A stretch of 64,000 nucleotides of DNA from positions 749,001-813,000 of the forward strand of contig CM043967.1 in NCBI GenBank assembly GCA_014529385.2. The letters run 5' to 3'. The translations under genes were made by a program, and so were the position numbers. This document shows, in pieces, positions 9,582 through 23,095 of this stretch. The notes beneath the pieces are model-generated. The model saw only the letters and a program-made list of their open reading frames with translations, searched no databases and was not told where the DNA came from. Position 1 is the stretch's first letter; the number at the start of each line of letters is the position of its first letter. The DNA is from Adiantum capillus-veneris (lineage: Eukaryota > Streptophyta > Polypodiopsida > Polypodiales > Pteridaceae).

Positions 9582-12496
9582 CACAAGGACCTAAGTAGGT
9601 TTCCTACTAACACTCGTGTGATGGTTGCTTGATTTAGTTTCGGCTAAAGAAAGCGTTTTTTTTAAGTGGATCCGGGAAGAGGATATTCCGCGATCAAGTG
9701 GATAGCCAGGAAGCGTGTGTCTTGCCGAGGGTTTGCGACTATATAGGTTTAGTTAGGATCTGTGGATTAGAGTAGTTGTTGGTGGTCGAGTGATTTGTGA
9801 GGTGATAAAAGCGTTTACTAGTCCATGTGTGGTAGTGAAGTGTTTTTCTACTCATAGATGCAAAACCCCATATGATTTGTAGAAGTAGCTTTAGGTAAGT
9901 GATCCAATTCTGATCTAGAGCTATTCAACAATGAATTATTTGCTAAAGTGCTTGATTGCATTAGAAATCACGGAAAAGTGTGCTTTTGAGGGTAAAAATG
10001 CATTAAACAAGCTTTTGTGGATATTTTTGTATGACTGACTGATGCTGTGCATATAAAAGAGCATTTGCAAGGGTTCTGTGAAGAAAACCTGCAATTCTGT
10101 AAACATAGACATCCTACGCGTAGGATGTCTCAACGGGGTTCTCGAGACCAAATTTGAAAATTCTGACTGCACCAGTGTGTTCAGAAGGGGGGGTTTACCC
10201 TAAGTATACATTGAAACTAGAGTTTTGACCAACTCTTGACACCCAAAAGACCAAAGACAGAGTGTCAAATACGCGAAAACAAGAAACTTAAGATTCTAAG
10301 CACAATTTTGCATAAAAACTGGTAGGAATGCTTGAAAAGTAGTGCTCAAGACTTGGGGATGCCAGTGGACGAATTCTGCCAAAATTTGATCAGTAGACAT
10401 CCTACGCGTAGGATGTCTAGAGAATGATTCTGGAAGCAAAAATCAAGTTTTGACATCATACCCATATTCTGCATGTTGTGTTGGACACACACCAAAGCTC
10501 ATGTCATTTGGACATATAGATTGAGAGTTAAGGCGATGTTACTCTTTCAGAGAAATATTTTTCCAAAAGTGGTGATTGTGAGCAATTTTTACATCCAAAA
10601 TTTGTTGTGATCACATATTCTTGTTATATGCATCAAGAAGCACCTTGGGTAGAAACAGAAGTCCATTCTGAGAAAAAAAGACATCCTACGCGTAGGATGT
10701 CTACAGGGTGATATGGGCACTTTTTGAAAAAACTGAGTTGACCAGTGTGTTCAGAAGGTGGGGTTTACCCTATGTTCACCTGGAAAGTGGAAATTAGACC
10801 AAATTTTGACACATTAAAGCCAAAAGACGAGAATTGCCAGACATCCTACCCAAATTGTGCCAAAGCATTATTTCAAGACCAAAACCATAAGATGGCTGCA
10901 TGAGCATGACTTGCATGATATATTGAGTGACTGAGAGGGGTTTCACCTCATTTGGGTGAGAAAATTGGGTTCAAAGCAGACTTTAGCACTTTTGACTGGA
11001 AAAGTCAAGAACGGCTAAAATTGGGGACTTTTGAAATCCAAACCAAAATCAAAGCATACCATTGTGTTGCTGACATCAAGGGGAATCTTTGGGTCAAGTC
11101 TGGGGTCAAACAAGCCAAAAAGACATCCTACGCGTACGATGTCATATGTGTGATTTTGCACTCTAAACTTAATTTTGAGCATACCACTGTGATCAGCACC
11201 TTAAGAAAAGTCTGTGGTTCAAATTTGGGGCAATTCTGAGCAGTTAGACATACTACGCGTAGGATGTTTAAGGCATGATTTAGAGGCCAAATTCAAACTG
11301 TGGACATAGCAGGGTGTTGTATAGCCTTAGGCAAGCCTCCTAGGCAAATTTGGTCCAATTTGGAATTGATTTGACTTAGGAATTCATCAGAACAGACATC
11401 GGGCTTTTAGAACAGATTCTTGATCATTTGACCAACCTATAGGTGTCAAAATCAAAAAGTAAAAATAGTTGTGAGCTTAGCACATCAAGGGGAAGCTACA
11501 GTGCAAGTTTGAGCTGAAACAAAGCAAAAAGCGTAGGATGTCTCCAGGGTCATAAAGTGGTCAAAATTCTACTTTGGCCATATAGGGAGGTTCTAAGTGT
11601 CTCAAGGATTCCAGAACTTTTTTCAAAAGTGAATTTGGACCTTGTTTGGCCTATTTACCAAGCAAAGACAAGAATTGTCAGACATCCTACTCTTTGAGTG
11701 CACTAGAAGCTTATGCAGCCCAAACTTGACCTATTGGCATCCAAATTCAATTTTGAGTATACCATAATTCAATTTTGAGTATACCATTGGGTTGTTGAGC
11801 ACTAGGAGAATCTTGGGATCAAGTTTGGACAAAATCTGAGCAGTTAGACACGCGTAGGATGTCTCCAGCTTGATTTAGGACTCCAAACCAACCTATGAGC
11901 ACACCACTGTGATCAGCACATCAAGGAGAATCTGGGGTGAAAATTTCAAGTCATTCTAAGCAAAAAGACATCCTACGCGTAGGGTGTCTCAAGGCCATTT
12001 TTAGCTCCAAATGAAATTCTGAGCATACCATTGTGTTGTTGGACTTAAGGGGAGTCTCTGGACCAAATTTTGTTAAATTCTGAGCATATAGACATCCTAC
12101 GCGTAGGATGTCTCCATGCCATTTTTAGGGTCCAACTGTAATTTTGACCATTCTAAACTGCATTTCACTGTTTTGGCCATAACTTTCACAAACGGTATCG
12201 GATCGGAAAAGTTTTTATATCAAAACGTAGCCTGAGAGCGGCTCTACAGATCTAATAGCAAAACTTGAATTCAATGCATGCCAACGGCAACCGTTTAGTT
12301 CAACTTTGAAAAAAACATCGTTTAAGGCCTCAAAATGCATCCGGAAGTTAGGGGTGTCTGAAAGCGACAATTTGCAAGAATTGTGACGAAACGGTTGCGG
12401 TTTTGGACATAGTTTCGACTTTTCCCTAACCAAAGCACTTGAACACAATGGACTAAGTCTACTTGAACCAAGCAAAATCTCTTAAGCCGAGAAATC
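9582..12496 (+). repeat. Leader of the Gypsy element with an irregular array of a 24-bp palindrome
   Basis: A 2.9-kb untranslated leader carrying a perfect 24-base palindrome: half-site AGACATCCTACG followed by its reverse complement. Perfect copies are at 10107-10130, 10395-10418, 10679-10702 and 12090-12113. Near-perfect copies are at 11121-11144, 11246-11269 and 11966-11989. A shortened one is at 11846-11864, and half-sites are at 10839-10849, 11531-11543 and 11680-11690. Flanking phrases also recur (CCAGTGTGTTCAGAAGG at 10174 and 10742; ATTCTGAGCA before several sites), so the leader is built from diverged units of roughly 120-290 bases. Every intact palindrome centres on ACGCGT. It could form a stem in RNA or bind a dimeric protein; the function is unknown. 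Confidence 0.9.
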
Positions 12497-15457
12497 ATGT
12501 CTACCCTAGATTCAAACGCAGCTTACACAAGCTTGGAGATCCCGACGATAGAGGAATATCCTCCTACAATGGATCTTTCCAAGATCCATCTTGTTGAGAG
12601 AGTTTGGATGATTGGTCATGAGAGTGAAGGACTATATAGATACATTGACGACAATGAGGTCAATCTTTATAGGTGCTCAGATCCATACCTAGAAGAGATA
12701 ACGGATTACAAGCTCTTATATGTCTACACATACGGAGTCGACTGTCAATGGAGATCTATAGTTGTCGACAAGTATGGACGAGAATACAGAGTTGTAGAAA
12801 GCACAAATCCATAGATTGTTCTAGAAAGAGGTGGATATTTGGTCAATGAAGGACCACAAATGCCTCCACCAAACACGAGAAATCCTATAGGAATTCCAAG
12901 AAGAGAGCCACCAGGATTCCCTTCAAGAGCGATAACGAGAGAAGGATTGGGAGAATCTCTGGTTAGACTTGTAGACAATCGACGGGTTAGACCATCCCAA
13001 GTCCAGAAATGGGTACATAGAAAATACTCCAGAGATAAAGATCTGAGAGATCACGTAACGGCTTTTAGAAGAGTGATTAGAGCAGAGGAAGTTTCAAATT
13101 TTGCGACACAGTTTGCGAGATTTGGATTGACTCTAGAAGATGATGCAGCTACATGGTTCGACTCGGTGGAAAAATGGGATTTTGAGACCCTAGATGAGCT
13201 GTTTGAGGAGTTTATTGAAGAATTCTCGCCAAAAGGCATTGCTCACAACACAGTCTCGCAAATCCATAGATTCAAACAGAAAGAGGATGAATCAGTACAC
13301 AAAGCATCATTATGGCTCAAGAGATGTGTTAATCTCTGTCCAAGAGCGGAATTACCTACGCAGGCACGACTGATGCTGATCTTTATCTAGGGAATGAGAC
13401 ATGCGGGCCTTCAAAAGGATCTGCATATGATAAGGAGGATGACGCTAAACGAGTTGATCAAAGAAGCTCTTTATCTAGTGGATAACTGTGAGGCATACAA
13501 AGAAAAGGACTTAAAGAGTCAAGGAGATGACACATCCTCTCAGCACAATGTTTCATAGATAAGTGAGTCCATTGCCAAGCCAACGGCACCTATTGATCAA
13601 GAAAAGTTTATCAACAACTTGGTCAAGAGGTTGATTCCTCTTGTAAGGTCTGATTCGGGAGAGCCGAAGTGGTGTGAAATTGAGAGAAAATGGACGAACC
13701 ATACGGAGGAAGAGTGCTATTATAGCATGGAAAATGCTAGGGAGAGGTATGTACAACCTATTCCAGAAGCACCTATTCCACCTAGATACATTACGGAGAA
13801 TACGCCAGGACCAGTAGGAATTTTAAGGCCATAGTTTGTCCTAGGACAACAACCTCCGCTGCCAGGTGCTAGAATGCCGGTATACATGAGATACATGCCA
13901 ATGATGGAAGCCTCAAATAAACCAACGCCAGTACCAACTACAATGTGGTATAGCAACCAAAGTGAGTACTACCCTTCAGAGCAACAAAATGTGAGAGAAA
14001 CACATGGAGTGGTGAGGCCGGTACAACCTCTACCTCCTGGGGTTCAGTTCAAAGAAAGAAGGTATGAAATGGACGAAAAGACATTGCGATTCATTGCAAA
14101 TAGCGGCTTATCTAGGTCAAAGCTTGCTTATAGCCAAGAGGAAATGCTAAAAGAATCTCCTCAACCAGAGACAGATTGTCACAAAAGTCGTGACAACCAC
14201 TTGGTCAAACAATGTCCTCATACGGAGATCACTGAAGTAAATGCCTATTGTCTTGAGTGTGGCATCACTCACTTGATCCCCGATTGCCCAAAAAAACCAA
14301 ACCAAATCAGGAAAAGCACGACAAATGTATTAGGGATTGTTCAGCTACCTAGTAGCTCAGAAAATGAAAATGTCGTACCAGTTCAAGTGGTTACGAGAGC
14401 ACAAGCGCAAAAGAAAGCTGATTAGAATCCAGAGACAAAGAACACGGAAAGTGACATGAGTCCAAAAACAGATAATGGACCAAAGACAGACGCACCTAGT
14501 CAGAAAACCAAGAGCAAACGAAATAGCTGGAAATCTAGAAAGACTAGGATGAAAGCACGCAAGGAACGAGAGAAAAAATCCCTAGCTGAGAAGCTTACCA
14601 AAGCTGAGGAGAAGATAAAACAACATGAGGAAAAGGAGGCACCTTCTCTTACACAGATGGTTAAACCTCTAGAAGAACCATCCACGGATGAGAAACCGAG
14701 AAGTGCTAGTTTAGGAGGATCTGTGTTGGTAGAGAAGGTTAATGAGACATTAGATGCCCTCTTGAAAGCCTATGATGTGAGGCTCAAAAACAACCAAACC
14801 CAAGAACACAGGTGGATGACATATCCCTATGCGGAACTAGAAAAGCAAAGGTTTGAAATGTGCCAGAAAATGATTCAAACAGCCCAAGCTTTACTAGAAC
14901 CACCAGTTGCAAAACCTGAGGACGTGATCCGTGTCATGCCTACACAAGTAATCACACCAAACCAGGAACTAAAAGAGCCAGATTCTATTCATGAACACAG
15001 ACCAAACCTCAAAGACCTAGCATTAGAACCAAGGATAGTACTGAATACCACGGATAACTCTTTCGAGGGATTTCACCAAGCTATACCTGAGGATTGTAAA
15101 GAGATAGATGGTCTTGACGAATTGTGGAAACAAGTCAGAGAAGCCAATGAAGCCGATGACCTAAGAAGACTAGTAGACAAGACTGGTGATGAACGAGGAG
15201 TGTTTCTACCACCAATAGAGTAATTTGAGACTGGATCTCAAATGAATCTAGACGTGCAATCGTGTTGGGGCGACCAAGGATCTGTACAATCTATGGATAG
15301 TCAACCCCATTCGCTAAGAACACTACCGTCCTACATGGGAGAGTACGAGACCAAGTCAGATGTGGTTGCAGTCCCATCAAAGAGACTATCTCCCAACAAG
15401 GCCATCGATTCAAAGGGGCTAGTAGATATTCTATCTACCCCGTCACCTGTACAATAA
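12497..15457 (+). pseudogene. gag: gag of the Gypsy element (one frame, several stop codons)
   Basis: A single frame runs for about 985 codons from ATG at 12497 (after AATC). It is interrupted by TAG at 12812, 13388, 13556, 13832 and 14423 and TAA at 15221, and ends with TAA at 15455. Domain order: N-terminal region, retrotransposon Gag domain at about 13090-13420 (FARFGLTLEDDAATWFDSVE, FIEEFSPKG), zinc-knuckle-like region near 14170-14300 (CLECGITHLIPDC, spacing Cx2Cx3Hx4C, preceded by a degenerate copy CHKSRDNHLVKQC), then a Lys/Glu-rich coiled segment (14500-14660) and an acidic tail. Gag packages the element's RNA. The first five stops are all TAG, consistent with CAG decay. As read it cannot make full-length protein. 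Confidence 0.85.
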
Positions 15458-16758
15458 TGTTAGCCGAGTTGCTCAGAATAAGACCAAACATGTGGGCTAA
15501 TGTGGGTAAATTTCTAGAAAACTTTGGTGTAAAAACCCCAATGACTCAAATCGAGGAAGGCATCAAAGAGCTTGAAATGCCTCAACTAAATACTAGGCCA
15601 GTGCCATTAAACAAGGTAGGCGAGTATTACGAGAGGGAAGAGGGAAACACCACCCTCCCTATGGAATTCAATGGTGTAAAAACCATGGCAATCCTTGACA
15701 GTGGAGCTGGTGTGGCCATTGCAACCAAAGAGGTTTGGAAAAAATGGGGAAAACCTGCCTTGATATCCACACGAATGACCCTGCAGCTTGTAGACGGACA
15801 CAAGGAAAAGCCCCTAGGACTACTAGAAAAAGTACTTGTTACTTCTTGTAGCACTGAATATGAACACACTTTTGTTGTTGTTGACTTTGGCAAGAAGAAC
15901 AACTATGACATCATTCTGGGAAGACCATTCATGCGACAATTGAAAATGGTCCAAGATTGGGGTTATGACCATATATACCTGAGACATATGGAAACCATAA
16001 CAAAGATAAACTTGAGGGACCATAGCTATAGGGATGTGACGAGAACACCGGTAGAGGAGTTTGATTCCGCCACAGTAGTAGGATCAGAACTTCCAGCTTG
16101 GTTAGGTAAGCCTAAAGAACTGTGGATGTGTGGAGCTTCACAATGTGGTAGCTTGAAATTTGAGGAATGTATCCTAGAGCGGGTTATAGAGGATAGGGAC
16201 TATATCCCAGAACCATTTCCTGAAGAAGAGTTAGAGCCTTTTGGATGGGAACACATCTTGGCTACTTTGGACGTGTGCGGCGTGGAGGATGCTCCCACAA
16301 CAAAGTTTTGTGATGAAAATGGCTATGATGTCGTTCCTTATTTTGCAGTGAGTGTAATCCAAGAAAATGAAGAGAACCAGACATCAACAAGCTCTCGAAA
16401 TAAGGAGCAAACAAAGAAATGTGGAGAATCAAAAGATGAAGAAGACGACGAGTTCTATGACTCTTTAGAACACTTCGAGCTTCAAGAAGATCAACGACCC
16501 GGGAATCAATGTCATCGCTACACGAATAAAGTGCATCAAAAGTGGATTCCAAAGTCCTCCGTGAAGACACAGCCACCACAATCATCCTCATACATGGCTC
16601 CTAATAATGATGCAAAGATTCAGCTAGGAGGAATACGACCAGAGCAACGAGCTAACAATGCTCTAATCAATGGGCTAGAAAAGTCCTCCAAGAAACTACC
16701 ACTCACGAGCAAACAGACAGTAACTTTCCACTACCAGCCAAAAAATCAAGGGAAATAA
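15457..16758 (+). CDS. pro: Aspartic protease ORF of the Gypsy element
   Basis: A 433-aa intact frame. Residues 60-160 form a retropepsin-like domain: a short substrate-flap region after MEFNGVKTMA, catalytic ILDSGAGVAI (DSGA), and the downstream DIILGRPFMRQLK signature. The protease would cut Gag and any polyprotein. The start overlaps the gag stop as TAATG at 15455-15459, which places the protease in the -1 frame and suggests reinitiation or frameshifting. The C-terminal 200 residues are acidic and low-complexity, and the frame continues past a single TAA (16756) to 17382. No RT follows, which is unusual for a Gypsy pol. Confidence 0.85.
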   Translation: MLAELLRIRPNMWANVGKFLENFGVKTPMTQIEEGIKELEMPQLNTRPVPLNKVGEYYEREEGNTTLPMEFNGVKTMAILDSGAGVAIATKEVWKKWGKPALISTRMTLQLVDGHKEKPLGLLEKVLVTSCSTEYEHTFVVVDFGKKNNYDIILGRPFMRQLKMVQDWGYDHIYLRHMETITKINLRDHSYRDVTRTPVEEFDSATVVGSELPAWLGKPKELWMCGASQCGSLKFEECILERVIEDRDYIPEPFPEEELEPFGWEHILATLDVCGVEDAPTTKFCDENGYDVVPYFAVSVIQENEENQTSTSSRNKEQTKKCGESKDEEDDEFYDSLEHFELQEDQRPGNQCHRYTNKVHQKWIPKSSVKTQPPQSSSYMAPNNDAKIQLGGIRPEQRANNALINGLEKSSKKLPLTSKQTVTFHYQPKNQGK

Positions 16759-17382
16759 CAAGAAGTCAACCTTGCTGAGGAAAGTAGCGATAGTGATGAA
16801 TCTTACGACATCCCCTATCATCAACTCAGGCCATCACTATCACCAACCCCTTCAGCAACAACCATGACACGTCAAAAAAACAGGACAACAAGTCAAAGCC
16901 AAAACGCTCGACAAATCTGGATACCAAAAAGCCAAATCGGCCAAAAACAGATATGGATCAAGAAGACAAAGATCTCTAATGACAAATCACAAGATCCAAC
17001 ACCAAAACAAAAACAAGGAAAGCGTGCACGAACGGGTAAGAATATCACAAAAATTGCAAGCTTTCACAACTCGGGTTTGGGCTCCAAAGAAGATGATTCA
17101 AGCATGAAAAAGTCAGGAATTCATTTGGATTCCAAAACAACCACATTATCAACTTTCAAAGCCAAAATCCCGTCCTCAACCAAGCGTACAAGGGCTGAAG
17201 CAAAGACCACTGTTGACTCACACAACAAAACGGTGAATCCCAAAGAAGTCTCTTCAAACACAAACGAAGCACGGGAAAGTATGGGTTCCCAAATGAGAGC
17301 CAACAACAAAACAGCCAATAATCGCAAAGAAATAGGTCCCAAAGAAGAACAACAAAACTGCTTTCAGTGCATCGCCGCTTGA
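16759..17382 (+). pseudogene. Basic Lys/Gln/Asn-rich extension after the protease
   Basis: Same frame as the protease after a TAA at 16756; an ATG at 16864 gives 172 aa. Rich in Lys, Gln, Ser and Thr with repeated IWIPKSQI / QIWIKKTK phrases. There is no recognisable domain. It occupies the place where RT would start in an autonomous element. It may be degenerate linker or a Gag-like basic tail. Confidence 0.45.
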
Positions 17383-18689
17383 ATTCTTACAATTCTTCCT
17401 ATGATTACAGTACAATTAGAAGAGAGCAAGTCGCCTCAATCAAGCAACGATACAGGAGCTTCAAAGACCATTACATTGCTTAGAATAGGAAGCCCCGCCA
17501 ACAAATGCCAATAAGCAAATTGCTTATACCCACATCTTGCACAACATAAATCTTTTCCATGCATTGACTGTGTATGCATAATAGGGCTACATTACAAGGC
17601 CTGCATAGGCACAACTTTTAAGTGCCCAAGCACAACACATACCCTTTGTGATACCCTGTCGTAAAGGATGACTCCAAATAGGAAGGGGGGAGGCATTCTG
17701 AATGCGGACCTAACATTATGACTATTAAAGGGCAATGTTTTGTGAGATGCATTGAATTTTTGCGTTTTATTGTGATAATTTTTTGGCGAAATTTAGAGTA
17801 TATGCCCTCGTAGTAGTGTTACAGAGGAGTATGGGGACAAAATCCATATATGAGCCCCTAGGGACATGTGTATAGTGTACATAGCATTTAGATTTCTATT
17901 TGAATGATTTTTCTTCTGTTGAGTTGTTTTAAGATTTTCTTTGTTTATTATTAAGAAAAAATAAAAATTCCATAATCCACATGAAGAAAAGACTGACGAG
18001 AGGCCTGAGCACTACAAAGAGAAGAAGGTATAGGAAAACGATGAAACTTCACGAAGTATGTCTCAACAGCCACTACAACAACCGAAGAACTTGTCACAAA
18101 GTAGTGTCAACATGCAACCGACAAGTCATACAAGTCAGAGTCGAGTAGCTAAGCCACAAAATGAGTGAGGTGTTAGTCCCAAAGCTTCAAGTAATATTCT
18201 CTGTGGTCTAAGCGTCTTAGCTATTCTAGGTACTGCTCAAGCTGGAAGAGTTGAGCATATTTACGTTGTGTCGCCCATGCTGGTATAGGTGAGCAAAAGA
18301 GTCGAAGTCTAAGTACTTAAGTTTGGTGAAGTGAAGGAGAAGGTCCAAAAGACACTCACGTACTGAGCACAGTGAGATACGAGTAGAGAAACTTCTACAT
18401 CGACAACCCTTCTTGGAAAGGTGGAAGCTATTGAGACATATTTTGATGTCACATGTGCTACATTTATTCTTCGAAACACCCATTATTTCCTTCTTTCACA
18501 TTGCATGCTTTTGTTGACAAATTTCTCATATGCATATAGAGTGTCCCATAATTGGCACTTGCATCAAGCATTCTTTCCGTGTTTCACCCAAGCACTCACC
18601 TTTCATGAACATGTACTTCACGTTCAACTGCTCAACTGCTGAACAAAGAAGTCCTCAATGACAAAGAGCAGACATAAGGGTAATCATAG
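17383..18689 (+). other. Non-coding spacer of the Gypsy element
   Basis: No supported coding frame. A purine tract GGAAGGGGGGAGGC at about 17681-17694 resembles a polypurine tract and might be an internal or relic priming site. The rest is AT-rich without recognised motifs. Confidence 0.5.
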
Positions 18690-20259
<1,570 letters not shown>

Positions 20260-20264
20260 ACTAC
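20260..20264. repeat. Target-site duplication of the Gypsy element (right)
   Basis: ACTAC, identical to 8611-8615. Confidence 0.93.
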
Positions 20265-21055
20265 ATCAAAGTTGAAGTGTAAGACCTACAGCCATAATTT
20301 TAGCGGAAATGCTCACAGGATAAAGGAACATGTGTTCAAAATTCCTCGAAACGTTTTAGCTTGCAAATACCCCCCAAAAGGTATTGAAGAAAAAATTCCC
20401 GAGTGGCCGCTCAGGGCAAAGAGAGCACATCTTGTGGAAAAAAAAAAGGGAGGTCCCAAAAATATGGCTCCATCTATGGCTAGAGACATCGAGATGACAC
20501 TTGAGAATGATCAAAACCCTCCCTCGATCCCTGCTTCAGTTCAAGGAGGGTGTCATTCATCCTTTGCTGGGGATTGTGCTCTAATCCTACCGGAAGCTCT
20601 ACTAACATAAGTCGAAGTGCAGCATGGACTGAAGGAGAACCTGCACCAAGTGGGCCTACTTTGCATCAGGCATTTGATAAACAATGGCTGCTTGAACTCC
20701 ATCTTAAGTGGATGCAAGCATTTTTTGCATGTGGAATTCCTTTTAATGTCATTCGAAATCCTATCTTCAAAGATGCTTTAATGAGCACGGCGAAGAAGGG
20801 GTTTGTGGTACCTAATTAGATGCGTACAAAATACTTAGATAAAGTAAAAACTACATCAAAAAATATTTTAAAGCGCACAACTCTTGATTATGTGCCACAG
20901 TATGGATGCACAATTGCTCTAGATGGTTAGACAAATTTTCAGAAGAAACCATTGATTATTGTGATGTTGATTTGTCCAAGAGGTTCCATCTTTCTTGAGG
21001 CAATTGATACATCCTTGAAAGCAAAAACTAGTGGATATCTTGCTGGTGTATATGA
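20265..21055 (+). pseudogene. hAT transposase copy 1, second part (BED finger and DUF659-like core)
   Basis: Continues the exon cut at 8615. KCKTYSHNFSGNAHRIKEHV is the second half of a BED-type zinc finger, with the second cysteine of the CxxC pair lost and a base missing near 20277. After a frameshift near 20575 it gives QAFDKQWLLELHLKWMQAFF, CGIPFNVIRNP, then the DUF659-type hAT core TTLDYVPQYGCTIALDG and KKPLIIVMLICPRGSIFLEA. Stops occur after VVPN and in DG*TNF, where the 47-kb copy has TGG. The sequence ends abruptly at 21055 inside GVYE, where a LINE B endonuclease fragment begins. hAT transposase would cut and paste the element; this copy is dead. Confidence 0.85.
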
Positions 21056-21056
21056 G

Positions 21057-21205
21057 CCTCACATTAGTGGATATAGATGGGAGACAGCCTGTAGACAGAA
21101 GACACGATCGGAGCACAGAGGGCGGGGCTCAGGAGGAGTGGCAGTGTTATTCAGAGAGGAGTTGCAGCCATTGATACGTATAGCCCGCAGGGATGAGCAA
21201 GCTAG
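21057..21205 (+). pseudogene. LINE B endonuclease (EEP) fragment
   Basis: Encodes HISGYRWETACRQKTRSEH and GGVAVLFREELQPL, an exonuclease-endonuclease-phosphatase (APE-type) segment of LINE B. The same sequence is on the minus strand at 29728-29870 and near 40255-40400. It is joined to hAT on one side and Copia on the other. Confidence 0.75.
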
Positions 21206-21780
21206 GTACTCGCATCGCATGAATCATGCCAACACTAGCACCTATAGCTATGACTAGTTCTCCACGATGCAATCTGAAACTGTGCTCATCCATCACTAGC
21301 TGGCATCCACTGTCTCATAAGTGACTCACAGAGATCAAGCTCTGCGTCAAACATGGCACATGGCGTACATCTCGCAACACGTATGATGCACCACTCGACA
21401 ACGATAGTCTGACATCTCCTACACCAACTATGTCATGCATTGAACCATCAGCTAGAAAAACATGTCCAAGCATACCAGTAACATATGTGCTAAACCTCTC
21501 ACGATTCGGCGTGACGTGAAACCTAGCACTCACATCTAGTATCCAATGCGAAGGTAATGTGTCGTCAAAAACCGACATAAGAAATTCAAGAATAAACATG
21601 GAAGCAAAGGTGACATCTCCGTCAGGGAGATTTAACCCTCTTGGTCTTTAGTGGCTTCACACATTGGCAGTTTGTGACACTCTAGATGAAACATGCTGTC
21701 AGAAAGAGACCAACCACTAGCATCGGTGGTGTGGCAAGCTCCAATCTTATAACGTCATGTGGGACAAAGGGTTTTCTACG
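21206..21780 (-). pseudogene. Copia fragment (protease to GAG-pre-integrase)
   Basis: Read right to left, 21599-21315 gives SHWILDVSARFHVTPN, where the protease D-S-G-A loop is changed to D-V-S-A. It continues with LADGSMHDIVGVGDVRLSL, SYVLRDVRHVPCL and LISVSHL, the usual Copia protease/GAG-pre-integrase run. Two further copies in the opposite orientation lie at 29353-29712 and 39645-40235. There is no integrase or RT attached. Confidence 0.8.
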
Positions 21781-22277
21781 GATGATGCAGAAGATCATCA
21801 TTTGTATCCACAATGAAGCTACAAGTTGATATGCCTTAAGCATTTATTGCACTTTTTAGCCGTACCACTTGAAAGGTAAAGGGAGAGAGGAGGAAAACCA
21901 TATTGAGATTTTCAAGGAATATTTTAAAAAAATATTAGGATTTGAATGTCAAGTGATCTCGATGGATTTGAACATGAAAAGCGTCATTATTGTGAAGAGA
22001 CAGAGGAGTTCATGAGTTTAAAAGGTTCAACAGTTAATGACCTCTTGGCCTAGTCACCTACTCACTCACAAAGTGATGATGCAGCAATACCGTGACTTTC
22101 CGAACTAGGGGGAGCATATAGACAATAGGTTTTTGGCCAATTTTTTTAAGGCTTGACTTTTGGGGCTTTAGCTTTTGAGCAATAGAGCTTTTGGGCGCCT
22201 ATTTTCAGCCTGTTGTCTTTGGGCCAACGCCCTCAAATAAGTAGTAGTAATACTTTGTGATTTATATATATATATAT
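21781..22277. other. Unassigned stretch
   Basis: No coding frame recognised. It contains a purine tract CTAGGGGGAGCATA near 22106 that resembles the polypurine tract of Copia elements, and a (TA)n run at 22263-22277 that marks the outer edge of the left arm of inverted repeat I. Confidence 0.4.
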
Positions 22278-22299
22278 ACAAAGAAGTACCCATGTATGT

Positions 22300-22620
22300 G
22301 GGGTGCCCCACTTAGGTAGGGATCAATGCATCTGGGTAGAGAACTCCACTCTACCATGTCTTGTCTCCAGTAATTTTCAATTTCAAGTGTTATCAGTTTT
22401 CAAGTTCAGTCATATGCTTGTTGTGGATTCACTCCTGGCTTGCCGGCTACAATGGTATCACAGCTTTGTAGATTCTTCTTCTACAAAGGATCCAATCTAA
22501 CTTTTTGCAACACAGGCCATGGAGAATCTGATAGAGAACACGACAGCATTAAAGAGGAGGCCACTCAGCAAGACTTTGCAAGTTGGTAAACTTCTTTTGC
22601 TAATACTTCTTAGAATTTAG
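22300..22620 (+). repeat. LTR end with primer-binding site and short gag-like start
   Basis: GGCTACA is followed after one base by TGGTATCACAGC (22453-22464), one base different from the TGGTATCAGAGC primer site (initiator tRNA-Met) of plant LTR elements. The DNA before it is therefore an LTR 3' end. ATG at 22519 begins MENLIENTTALKRRPLSK and soon stops. The mirror copy is on the minus strand at 29040-29340. Confidence 0.6.
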
Positions 22621-23095
22621 GCCCCTTGGCCAGGATGTGCAAGTCAGCTTAGGTTTATAGTGGCTTGACATGTCAGCAGTTTGTGACAACTAACATATGC
22701 TCCCACACACACACACACACACACACACACATGAGCATACATAAAGACAAAGTTCAGCGCACTGAGTTTCTGTCATGACTTCGGACATCAAGGGCAGACT
22801 CAGCCATAATGAAGCCTAGTAGCACTAAATCGGAAAAATAGCACACAAAAATGAGATAGTTGATAGGGCATGTGCACCACAAAAGATAGAAAGAATTACC
22901 TCAATATCAACTGGTCGTAACTCGAATAAAGACTTCACAATGTGAATTCTACATGTCCGCTATACAACTAAAAAATATACCTAGATGAATTTAGGATAAG
23001 CCCACATTCACGCTTCAAGAAAACTGCAAGGTATAGACCCATGGTACAAAATCACCCAATGATTGAAGTCTACGAGACGTGGAAAAAGGTAGCAA
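22621..23095. other. Non-coding part of the left arm with a (CA)n tract
   Basis: No gene seen. (CA)n occupies 22704-22731; the right arm has the matching (GT)n at 28899-28917. Confidence 0.55.

Noticed and set aside
10107-12113. CRISPR-like array of palindromic repeats
   Set aside because: Spacing is irregular (125-1100 bases), the repeats lie inside a plant retrotransposon leader, and there are no cas genes.
12812-14425. Reassigned TAG codon or RNA editing (U-to-C) restoring gag
   Set aside because: U-to-C editing is known in organelles of some land plants, not for nuclear retroelements, and other stops (TAA, frameshifts) are also present. Cytosine decay explains it more simply.
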